Positions 1-5,001 of a DNA stretch of 6,253 nucleotides are shown piece by piece. The translations under genes were made by a program, and so were the position numbers. The first letter of the stretch is position 1; each line of letters begins with the position of its first letter. Below the pieces are notes generated by a model. It was given only the letters and a program-made list of their open reading frames with translations. It had not been told where the DNA came from and ran no database searches. Origin of the DNA: Bacteroidales bacterium (GTDB taxonomy: Bacteria; Bacteroidota; Bacteroidia; Bacteroidales; UBA3663). The DNA is taken from the NCBI GenBank assembly GCA_017632695.1, contig JAGBQS010000020.1:1-6253 (forward strand). The letters are read 5' to 3'.

Positions 1-213
1 GCAATTAAGACACCATTTTTTTGGTAATAACGGTGTTTTGTGCAGTTTTTCAACGAAAAGAGGGTGCTTTTTTCAAAAAACGCAGAAAAACAGACAGAGT
101 TTTTCCCTATGGTCAGAAAAACGGCGATTTTGGGGGCATTTCGGGCAAAAGTTCAGAAAAACTGAAAAATTTTAACCTTCAGTTTTTTCAGGTCAAAAAA
201 AGTAGTGCCGAAA
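1..213. other. Gene-free leader region with A/T tracts
   Basis: I see no convincing gene here. Reading frames are open for up to about 65 codons but begin only with TTG or at the window edge, and encode Lys/Phe/Gln-rich low-complexity sequence expected from A and T tracts. The stretch has three copies of CAGAAAAAC (83-91, 114-122, 154-162). It also has a weak dyad, AAGACACC at 7-14 with GGTGTTTT at 32-39 (one G-U pair, 17-nt loop), and a stronger dyad at 157-187 listed separately. It probably separates an upstream transcription unit outside the window from the operon starting near 250. Confidence 0.5.
157..188 (+). terminator. Possible bidirectional intrinsic terminator
   Basis: AAAAACTGAA (157-166) and TTCAGTTTTT (178-187) are perfect 10-nt inverted repeats around an 11-nt loop, and the right arm runs into a T tract. 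The stem is A/T-rich with only a short G/C core, so it would be a modest terminator. The A tract on one side and T tract on the other would let it act in either direction. Its place just before the promoter at 214-245 fits insulation from upstream transcription. That role is inferred from shape and position only. Confidence 0.35.
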
Positions 214-245
214 TTTGGTAATGTCGCAAAAAATTAGTAACTTTG
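214..245 (+). promoter_or_regulatory. Bacteroides-type promoter of the replication-like operon
   Basis: TTTG at 214-217 and TAACTTTG at 238-245 match the known Bacteroides primary sigma consensus (TTTG near -33, TAnnTTTG near -7) with a 20-bp spacer. Transcription should start around 250-253, giving a leader of about 90 nt before the ATG at 342. The TTG at 243 lies inside the -7 box, which rules it out as the start codon of the first gene and supports the ATG at 342. Confidence 0.8.
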
Positions 246-256
246 CAACGTCAAAA

Positions 257-268
257 CCAATGGATTGG
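257..268. promoter_or_regulatory. Small dyad near the predicted transcription start
   Basis: CCAAT (257-261) and ATTGG (264-268) form a perfect inverted repeat with a 2-bp centre, 11 bp after the -7 box. The position suits a repressor operator overlapping the start of transcription. A 5-bp half-site can occur by chance and no regulator gene is visible nearby, so this is a weak candidate. Confidence 0.25.
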
Positions 269-341
269 CTGTCATTTCCGAGTGCTCTTACCATCGTGTT
301 TTGTCATATCTGAAATTCCTAAAATACTAACATTTAACACA

Positions 342-707
342 ATGAAGATTACCGGAACCGTGACCTACGTAGGGACGCTGGAACTGCGAGGTACCTATTA
401 CCTGCTGACTATCATCGTAACTTGCTATGAGTGTCGCTTTCAGCCTGCCAAAGGTGCTTATAGCGAATTGGCAAGTTATGGTATCAACTTGTATAATAAA
501 AGTGCTTCCGAGTGCCAGCTGCGTTGCGGCGACGTTGTCAGTTGCGATTACAGCATTGTTTCGCATCTGGTTCAGTCAGGCGATTCACCGCCCAGGATGC
601 TGACCGAGCTCCGAATGAACTACTATGCCGTATTACCGTCTGTGGCTCCGAACTATACAACGCGCGGCTTCAGGCAACCCCGGCAGGAAAGTCTTGACCA
701 GGATTAA
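342..707 (+). CDS. Small protein of unknown family, possibly OB-fold, first gene of the operon
   Basis: This encodes 121 residues starting MKITGTVTYVG. I do not recognise the family with certainty. The first 100 residues alternate short beta-like stretches (KITGTVTYVG, YYLLTIIVTC, ELRMNYYAVL) with a GDVV turn at about residues 65-68, a pattern reminiscent of small OB-fold single-strand-binding or DUF3127-like proteins. A role as the ssDNA-binding partner of the downstream helicase and Toprim proteins would be sensible, but is inferred. The C-terminal 20 residues are polar and probably disordered. There is no signal peptide or obvious membrane segment. The ATG at 342 is chosen because the in-frame TTG at 243 lies inside the promoter. 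The following gene starts 27 nt downstream, so the two are probably co-transcribed. Its GC content is near 48%, lower than the neighbouring ATPase gene, which may mean a separate origin. Confidence 0.65.
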   Translation: MKITGTVTYVGTLELRGTYYLLTIIVTCYECRFQPAKGAYSELASYGINLYNKSASECQLRCGDVVSCDYSIVSHLVQSGDSPPRMLTELRMNYYAVLPSVAPNYTTRGFRQPRQESLDQD

Positions 708-734
708 ATTTCTTCCCACTAATAAATATACTTT

Positions 735-2033
735 ATGGAAAATCCGAATGAAGCCCTGCTGGCCGAAGCGCTGGGGGGTAAGGGGGGCGAGTTGCAGCTG
801 ACATCGCCTCAGGGTCTGACGCCCGAAGAACAGCTGGTGTACAACGAGTTGCTGAAACAGATTGAAGAGTGGCGCGTGCGTCGCACGGATGTGTACGATT
901 CCGGCCGATACCTGCTGGAATACGGCGGCATACGCTGCTTTCCGCGCGGCGACATCCTGGCCGTTTCCGGCAGGGAGAAGTGCGGCAAGACCACCTCGTG
1001 CCGCATGATAGCCGCTGCCGTGCTGGCAGGAGGATATCAGGGCCTGAGGTCGCTCGAGACGGGTCTGCGCGTGCTTTGGATCGATACGGAGCAGTACAAG
1101 GCCGATGCCCAGAACGTGCTGCACAGCCTGGAGTACATGTGCGGCAGGGAACTGACCGACGACGAGTTCGTGCTGATCAGTCTGCGCGGCCGCGAGATTA
1201 TGGGCGACACCGCCCGCATGGCCTTCTCGCTCACCCTGATGTTCAACGAGTTCCAGCCCGATCTGGTCATCATCGACGGCATCCGCGACTACATCTCCGA
1301 CTTCAACGACGTGGTGCAGAGTACCTCCATCGTGCTGCACTGCATGGCACTGGCCAACGGCGTTACGGAACAGGAGGCACAGCAATCCGGACTGCATCCG
1401 CGCAAGCCCAGCTGCGTGCTCTGCAACCTGCATCTTAATAAACCTAAGGATGACAATAACATGATGGGACATCTGGGCTCCGCTCTGGCAAAAAAGGCGG
1501 GTGAAATCTACACTTGTGCCAAGAATCCCGACACGCGTATCTTCAGCATCACGCAGACAGCCTCGCGCGGCCGTCCGTGGGAGCAGGACATCGAATACAC
1601 CATCACCAACACGCATCTGTCCGGTGACATCGAGGTCGGCATCCCTCAAATGATAACAAGTCAGCCGGTGCAGCAGGAACCGCCCCGTCAGGTGGTGCCC
1701 TCGTGGTTAGTAACGGTTCAGAATGCCCGTATGGGGACCGAAGGCAAGAAGTACTACCGCAGTGCCGACGAATTTTTGCAGTACAATAATCTGGCCGATG
1801 CCTTTCACCTGATGATCGGGCCCGGCAGCAAGGTGCGGTCAGGTAATCTGTCCGACAGTTTCATGTCAACTTTCCAACTTCGGTACGAGGCCTACGATGT
1901 CCTGTTGCGTGGCGCCCTCGACCAACGGATCCTGTATCGTTTGGAAAACGGGGAAAGGTGCGTTTTCTATTGCCGGTACGAAGATGCAGAACCCTATCGG
2001 ACGGATGCCGAAGCATCGCTTTTTGAGCCTTGA
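735..2033 (+). CDS. RepA/DnaB-type AAA (RecA-like) ATPase, probable replicative helicase
   Basis: This 432-aa protein has a RecA-like ATPase core. The Walker A loop is GREKCGKTT (residues 79-87), preceded by hydrophobic DILAVS. A beta strand ending in WIDTEQ (115-120) resembles the second strand of RepA/DnaB/KaiC-like ATPases. The Walker B strand is DLVIIDGIRDY (176-186), with Asp181 as the likely Mg-coordinating residue. NLHLNKP (231-237) followed by GHLGSALAKKAG (245-256) resembles the sensor strand and glycine-rich loop of RepA-type hexameric helicases. Residues 1-60 are a helical N-terminal segment. After a Pro/Gln-rich linker (about 305-322), residues 323-432 form a separate C-terminal domain of unknown type. 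The likely role is ATP-driven DNA unwinding or loading in replication of a mobile or plasmid-like unit, together with the Toprim protein that follows. It could instead be a RecA-like regulator. No SD is seen before the ATG, which is usual for Bacteroidota. Confidence 0.85.
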   Translation: MENPNEALLAEALGGKGGELQLTSPQGLTPEEQLVYNELLKQIEEWRVRRTDVYDSGRYLLEYGGIRCFPRGDILAVSGREKCGKTTSCRMIAAAVLAGGYQGLRSLETGLRVLWIDTEQYKADAQNVLHSLEYMCGRELTDDEFVLISLRGREIMGDTARMAFSLTLMFNEFQPDLVIIDGIRDYISDFNDVVQSTSIVLHCMALANGVTEQEAQQSGLHPRKPSCVLCNLHLNKPKDDNNMMGHLGSALAKKAGEIYTCAKNPDTRIFSITQTASRGRPWEQDIEYTITNTHLSGDIEVGIPQMITSQPVQQEPPRQVVPSWLVTVQNARMGTEGKKYYRSADEFLQYNNLADAFHLMIGPGSKVRSGNLSDSFMSTFQLRYEAYDVLLRGALDQRILYRLENGERCVFYCRYEDAEPYRTDAEASLFEP

Positions 2034-2097
2034 CAGGAGCCCTCGCCTCGCGCACATACGCCGGCGAAAGATAGTTTTAAATAACTGGAATATTATA

Positions 2098-2116
2098 GCC
2101 CCCCATAAAGGGGGGC
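2098..2116 (+). promoter_or_regulatory. Strong G/C hairpin between the ATPase and Toprim genes
   Basis: GCCCCCC (2098-2104) and GGGGGGC (2110-2116) form a perfect 7-bp stem with an ATAAA loop. It is followed not by a clean U run but by an A/T-only stretch (about 2121-2149) that itself has dyad symmetry (TTAAAT...ATTTAA). It lies in the 120-bp gap between two genes that otherwise look like one operon. It could be an attenuator or partial terminator, an mRNA-stabilising hairpin for the upstream message, or a structural DNA site next to replication genes. The hairpin is certain as a sequence pattern; its function is inferred. Confidence 0.55.
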
Positions 2117-2153
2117 ATGAGTTAAATATTAAATAATTTAAATATATAACCCC

Positions 2154-3323
2154 ATGAACCCCCTTTTCCGTTTCCGGGTGCCCGACGTGCGCCCGCTTTC
2201 CGAGCGCTACGACTTCCGGGCGCTCACCCAAGCCCTGAGTGAACTCCACTGCAACCTGGCCGAGAGTTTTACCGACTGGGTCTCCCTGGCCGCCACCATG
2301 GCAGCATTGGACCTGCCGGAGGACGACTTCCTGCTGCTCTCATGCGAGGCATCGACCTACAACAAGTCGGAAAACCAGAAGCTCTTTGCCAACAAGGCGC
2401 GCAAAACCAAGCAGCCCGAGCGTTCGGCACGTCGCATGCTGGGTCTGGCCAAGCGCCAAGGCATCGATGTGCGACGGTTTTACAAGCCTGACCTCACCGC
2501 CGCCCAGCCTGTTCCGGCTACCGGCTCCGCACCGGCTGCCGGACAGCCTGCCCAGAAACCGTTGGCCGAACCGCAGCCTGACGAAACTGTTTCGGAATCC
2601 TATCCCGAACCCGGTACGCTGGGTCCGGTGGGGCAGGACCTGGTGCGCCGCCTGTTCCGTGCCTTGCCCGAAAACAACTTCGTGCTTGCCATGGCACGCA
2701 CCGGTGTGCTGACAGCCCGGCAGCTGGAACACGCCCGCGAGGTGTACCGCTTGGGCAACGCCCGCAAAGGCTTTGTAGTGTTCTGGCGCATCGATGAGCA
2801 GGGACGCGTCTGCGACGGTAAGCTGATGCTGTACGGCCCCGACGGACACCGGCTCAAGAATGTGCGCGGATCGGTCGGCTGGATCAGCAACAAGCTCCGG
2901 TACGAACGCAACGTGTTCCGTGCGGCATGCCTGCCCAAAGGGTGGAAAACCCGTCCGTGCCTCTTCGGTCAGCATCTGCTGACTGCCGCTCCGCCCGATC
3001 AGCCGGTGGCGCTGGTGGAGTCCGAAAAGACCGCCGTCATCTGTTCCGAACGGATGGCCACTGAGGGTTACCTCTGGATGGCTACGGGCGGTGTGAGCTT
3101 CCTCTCGGCCGAGGTGCTGCGTCCGCTGTCAGGCCGTAAGGTGTGCGTGTTCCCCGACACCGACTCTTCAGGCCAGACCTTCCGCCATTGGGCATGCATC
3201 TGTCTGTCTGCCCGCCGCAACCTCGCCATCGACCTCCATCTGATGGACATCCTGGAGCGCTGTGCCACGCCCGAGCAGAAGGCCCGGAAGATTGATATTG
3301 CGGACTTTTTGTTAGAGAGTTGA
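2154..3323 (+). CDS. DUF6371 family protein with Toprim-like (primase-type) domain
   Basis: This encodes 389 residues in three parts. Residues 1-112 are a helical, charged N-terminal domain I do not recognise. Residues 113-155 are a Pro/Ala/Gln-rich linker. Residues 160-389 match the DUF6371 pattern as I recall it: FWRIDEQG (210-217), GKLMLYGPDG (222-231), VGWIS (241-245), CLFGQHLL (269-276), VALVESEKTAV (285-295), WMATGGVSFLS (308-318) and VCVFPDTDSSG (330-340). The ESEKTA glutamate and the DTD aspartates (335, 337) are positioned like the catalytic Glu and DxD of Toprim domains of DnaG-type primases. The probable role is primer synthesis or nucleic-acid nicking with the upstream helicase, inferred from fold and context. 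The usual N-terminal Cys-rich zinc ribbon appears absent: no CxxC pair is present. The stop codon lies inside the 7-bp repeat that fills the gap to the next gene. Confidence 0.85.
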   Translation: MNPLFRFRVPDVRPLSERYDFRALTQALSELHCNLAESFTDWVSLAATMAALDLPEDDFLLLSCEASTYNKSENQKLFANKARKTKQPERSARRMLGLAKRQGIDVRRFYKPDLTAAQPVPATGSAPAAGQPAQKPLAEPQPDETVSESYPEPGTLGPVGQDLVRRLFRALPENNFVLAMARTGVLTARQLEHAREVYRLGNARKGFVVFWRIDEQGRVCDGKLMLYGPDGHRLKNVRGSVGWISNKLRYERNVFRAACLPKGWKTRPCLFGQHLLTAAPPDQPVALVESEKTAVICSERMATEGYLWMATGGVSFLSAEVLRPLSGRKVCVFPDTDSSGQTFRHWACICLSARRNLAIDLHLMDILERCATPEQKARKIDIADFLLES

Positions 3324-3360
3324 GAATTGATAGTTGATAGTTGATAATTGAGAATTATAA
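3319..3360 (+). repeat. Six 7-bp tandem repeats (GTTGATA type)
   Basis: Six consecutive heptamers run GTTGAGA, ATTGATA, GTTGATA, GTTGATA, ATTGAGA, ATTATAA. The array starts inside the last codons of the DUF6371 gene (its TGA is 3321-3323) and ends 5 nt before the ATG of the DUF4248 gene. Its complement gives low-complexity Leu/Ser/Asn-rich translations that are not genes. Similar A/T-rich 7-bp arrays are, to my recollection, common between Bacteroidales genes. Whether it matters for translation of the short downstream gene is unknown. Confidence 0.8.
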
Positions 3361-3365
3361 TCACC

Positions 3366-3575
3366 ATGTCCGAATCATTCATCAAAAAAAGCAAACTGGC
3401 GAAGAAGTACTTCCCGGAATGCAGCCGCGATTATGCGCGCCGAAAACTGACACGCTGGATTCATGACTGTCCAGAACTGTACAAAGCCTTGTGTCAGACC
3501 GATTACAACCCGGCCAAACATGACTTTGCACCCACTCAGGTAGCACTGATTTACCACTATTTGGGTGAGCCGTAA
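3366..3575 (+). CDS. DUF4248 family small protein
   Basis: This encodes 69 residues starting MSESFIKKSKLAKKYFPEC. It matches the DUF4248 pattern as I know it: a Ser-Lys-Leu-Ala...YFP opening (9-17), a helix with RRKLTRWI (25-32), a Pro-Glu-Leu helix (35-41), a Tyr-Asn turn, FAPTQVALIYHYLGEP at the C terminus (54-69), and a total of about 70 residues. The family is common in Bacteroidota accessory DNA, often beside primase/helicase genes and HU-like proteins, and is of unknown function. Its small basic helical character would suit DNA binding. I chose the ATG at 3366 over the upstream TTG at 3348, which lies inside the 7-bp repeat. It is probably the last gene of the operon, 42 nt after the DUF6371 gene. 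Confidence 0.85.
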   Translation: MSESFIKKSKLAKKYFPECSRDYARRKLTRWIHDCPELYKALCQTDYNPAKHDFAPTQVALIYHYLGEP

Positions 3576-3590
3576 AGTTTTTTCAAAAAA

Positions 3591-3630
3591 GTCGGGACGA
3601 ATCGGGACAAACCGGTACAAATCGGGTCAT
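3591..3630. repeat. Four degenerate 10-bp repeats upstream of a -7 box
   Basis: The units are GTCGGGACGA, ATCGGGACAA, ACCGGTACAA and ATCGGGTCAT, with consensus ATCGGGACAA. They repeat with exactly 10-bp spacing, so each unit faces the same side of the helix. The array ends 19 bp before the -7 box at 3650 and occupies the place where a -33 TTTG would be expected but is missing. This layout fits a binding array for an activator or repressor. It may also be a dispersed Bacteroidales repeat, since its complement gives the RFVP/RPDFF-like translations often seen in spurious ORFs. Confidence 0.7.
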
Positions 3631-3649
3631 CTGCCCCCTGTTTTTTTCG

Positions 3650-3657
3650 TACCTTTG
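3650..3657 (+). promoter_or_regulatory. Promoter -7 box (TACCTTTG) upstream of the DUF6261 genes
   Basis: TACCTTTG matches TAnnTTTG exactly and sits in the context TTTTTCGTACCTTTGCACC, typical of Bacteroides promoters. No TTTG occurs 19-21 bp upstream; the 10-bp repeat array lies there instead. Transcription would begin around 3662-3666, giving either a leaderless message for the ATG at 3662 or a leader of nearly 390 nt containing the 42-bp repeats ahead of the DUF6261 gene at 4048. Confidence 0.6.
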
Positions 3658-3661
3658 CACC

Positions 3662-3832
3662 ATGAAAACATTTTTCCGAACAAACACGACGGGACGCCTC
3701 AGGGCGCAGCGTTCTACAGGCTCGCCGCTTTGGCAAAAGGATTTGGCCATGGTCCATTTCATGGTAGAGGTCGGCTCCGACACCCGAAAGTGTCCCGGCG
3801 TGCTTTTTTACGCAGTTCATGAACCGCCATAG
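3662..3832 (+). CDS. Possible 56-aa small protein (uncertain)
   Basis: An ATG five bases after the -7 box opens a 56-codon frame starting MKTFFRTNTTGRLRAQRSTG, continuing through a hydrophobic VHFMVEV patch and ending FYAVHEPP before TAG at 3830. The composition is plausible for a small basic protein with Trp, Cys and His residues, but I recognise no family. The ATG lies at or before the predicted transcription start, so it could be translated only from a leaderless message or from an upstream promoter. It ends at the border of the 42-bp repeats. A non-coding leader is at least equally likely. Confidence 0.25.
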   Translation: MKTFFRTNTTGRLRAQRSTGSPLWQKDLAMVHFMVEVGSDTRKCPGVLFYAVHEPP

Positions 3833-3840
3833 TCGTTTTT

Positions 3841-4008
3841 CCCCGTCGTTTGGCGGGAACCCGAAAGCCGGACCTGGAATTTCCCCGTCGTTTGGCAGGA
3901 ACCCGAACGCCGGACCTGGATTTTCCCCGTCGTCTGGCGGGAACCTGAAAGCCGGACCTGGAATTTCCCCGTCGTCTGGCAGGAACCCGAATGCCGGACC
4001 TCGATTTT
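3841..4008. repeat. Four 42-bp tandem repeats in the leader of the first DUF6261 gene
   Basis: Four units of exactly 42 bp begin with CCCCGTCG at 3841, 3883, 3925 and 3967. Units 1 and 3 share GGCGGGAACC and GAAAGCC, while units 2 and 4 share GGCAGGAACC and GAACGCC or GAATGCC. Units 1-2 have TTT where units 3-4 have TCT. The simplest history is a 42-bp duplication, divergence, and then duplication of the 84-bp pair. In units 1 and 3, TTCCC-c-GTC and GGC-GGGAA can form an 8-bp stem (one T-G pair) around a bulged C with a GTTT loop. The period is a multiple of three and stop-free, so several frames stay open on both strands. Differences between units are mostly amino-acid changing in the one ATG-started frame (3819-4055), which argues against coding. 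The array ends 39 bp before the ATG of the DUF6261 gene. Confidence 0.9.
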
Positions 4009-4047
4009 CCTCAGGAAATAAAAACAACCACTTAACCCAACCAACCA

Positions 4048-4845
4048 ATGCTTAAACTGAAACCTGCCAATCTTGGCAAATTCAACAATGCAAACTTTTG
4101 CAACTTTATGAGTCGCATCAGCGTGCTGATCCAGAAATCGGGAGGCACCGCCATGGGCATCGAAGAATCCGTGCTCCTGCAGTTCGATACCAATCTGGAT
4201 GCCTTCGGCGATCTGGTGAACCGCAGTATCAGCTCCGAATATACCGCACAGCTGGTTGCCCTCGATGTTACCCGCGACCGTCTGTACCGTTATGTGCGCA
4301 ACGAACTGAACATCTGCCGCTATTCGAGCAACGAAGCCGTTTCAGGTCTTGCCGACGTGATTGACGTGAAACTGCTGAACATCTATGCAGGCGATATCAC
4401 TTCGGCTGCCAACAGTCAGGAATCGGCCCTGATTGCCGATTTTGTGACCGATGTGAAGGCCTGTCTGACCGACGAGCAGATTGACCTGCTTGGCATCGGC
4501 ACCGAACTGGAAGAGCTGTATGAGGCCAACCGCCGTTACGACGAGCTGTTTGTGCTCCGTTCGCAGGAGAAGTCGAAAACCGTTTTGGGCCTGTCGCAGA
4601 CCCTTCGCGATGCTCTGACCTCCAACTACGAGCAGATCGGCGCATCGGCTGCCTACTTCGCTTCGCTGTCCGAATCGGCCGATACCGACATTCAGGACAA
4701 ATGCCAGAAGAGTACCTTCTTCCTCCAGTCGGCCAACGCCATGATCCGCGATTTCCGCAAGAATGTTGAAACCGGCGAGGCCGTTGCCGCTGCTTTTGCC
4801 CGACGTAAGTCGGCCGAAACAACCGAGGCTTCCACACCCAGCTGA
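4048..4845 (+). CDS. DUF6261 family protein, copy 1
   Basis: This encodes 265 residues, soluble and predicted mostly alpha-helical, with no signal peptide or membrane segment. It resembles the Bacteroidota DUF6261 family as I recall it (about 240 residues, function unknown): an N-terminal LKPANLGKFNNANF segment, GIE (37-39), a TAQL helix (66-69), DVTRDRLYRYVR (73-84), CR (90-91), LLNIYAGDITS (109-119), FVTDV (132-136), LGIGTELEEL (148-157), EANRRYDEL (159-167) and a C-terminal helical region. The last 15 residues are Ala/Ser/Thr-rich. Its neighbour at 5002 is a paralogue. The ATG follows an A/C-rich leader (ACTTAACCCAACCAACCA), normal for Bacteroidota starts lacking SD. Its promoter is probably the box at 3650, giving a long repeat-bearing leader. 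I can infer no function; helical-bundle families like this are often scaffolds or binding proteins. Confidence 0.8.
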   Translation: MLKLKPANLGKFNNANFCNFMSRISVLIQKSGGTAMGIEESVLLQFDTNLDAFGDLVNRSISSEYTAQLVALDVTRDRLYRYVRNELNICRYSSNEAVSGLADVIDVKLLNIYAGDITSAANSQESALIADFVTDVKACLTDEQIDLLGIGTELEELYEANRRYDELFVLRSQEKSKTVLGLSQTLRDALTSNYEQIGASAAYFASLSESADTDIQDKCQKSTFFLQSANAMIRDFRKNVETGEAVAAAFARRKSAETTEASTPS

Positions 4846-4912
4846 AGGACATTCCTTGCGAAAGTAAAGCGATTTATTACAGGGAGATAACGGACATTTT
4901 TTTAGCAACGTA

Positions 4913-4920
4913 TATGTTTG
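4913..4920 (+). promoter_or_regulatory. Possible -7 box (TATGTTTG) between the two DUF6261 genes
   Basis: TATGTTTG fits TAnnTTTG. No TTTG lies at the expected distance upstream; there is only a T tract at 4897-4903. The box lies in a small imperfect dyad (TAGCAAC...GTTTGGCTA, 4903-4924) and between two direct ACGTAT copies (4908-4913 and 4924-4929). If active, it would give a leader of about 75 nt containing the 10-bp repeats before the ATG at 5002. Without it, the second DUF6261 gene would depend on read-through from the first. Confidence 0.35.
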
Positions 4921-4955
4921 GCTACGTATTACCATCAGCAGAATGTATCGTCAGT

Positions 4956-4995
4956 TAACTCCCACTAACTCCTATTAACTCCCATTAACTCCCAT
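4956..4995. repeat. Four 10-bp tandem repeats (TAACTCCCAT) next to the second DUF6261 start
   Basis: The units are TAACTCCCAC, TAACTCCTAT, TAACTCCCAT and TAACTCCCAT with no gaps, ending 6 nt before the ATG at 5002. They would lie in the mRNA leader if the 4913 box is used. The spacing matches one DNA helical turn, as in the unrelated-sequence array at 3591-3630. A looser relative (TAACTACTAACTAATA) is at the very end of the window. To my recollection similar runs occur before many Bacteroidales genes, so it may be a general leader repeat and not a gene-specific site. Confidence 0.85.
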
Positions 4996-5001
4996 TTAAA
5001 C

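Noticed and set aside
21..221. 66-codon + strand frame, and another frame open from the window edge to about 173
   Set aside because: The first starts only with TTG, and both give Lys/Phe/Gln-rich low-complexity sequence from A/T tracts. They overlap a terminator-like dyad and part of the promoter.
633..1649. 338-codon minus-strand frame
   Set aside because: It lies wholly opposite the GC-rich ATPase gene, whose Walker motifs are clear. It has His/Gln/Val-rich composition typical of an antisense shadow and no recognisable motif.
2098..2116. Classical intrinsic terminator ending the operon
   Set aside because: The stem is strong, but it is followed by mixed A/T sequence and not a U run, and the next gene is functionally related. 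Attenuation is possible, but a full terminator is not supported.
3841..4008. CRISPR array
   Set aside because: The 42-bp units are contiguous and nearly identical along their full length, with no unique spacers, and no cas genes are visible.
3557..4048. 163-codon minus-strand frame containing GFLPNDGEIPGPAF-like repeats
   Set aside because: It starts with TTG at the DUF6261 start codon. Its regularity comes only from the 42-bp repeat, whose period keeps frames open, and it then runs across the 10-bp repeats and the promoter.
3819..4055. 78-codon + strand frame encoding 14-residue repeats (SPSFGGNPKAGPG type) overlapping the DUF6261 start by 8 nt
   Set aside because: The overlap would suit translational coupling, but nearly all differences between repeat units change the amino acid (F/S, G/R, P/L, K/N, G/R, I/F), which is not the pattern of a selected protein repeat. 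It is kept as a remote possibility only.
4342..4935. 197-codon minus-strand frame
   Set aside because: It is an antisense shadow of the first DUF6261 gene, with no motif and no promoter pattern.
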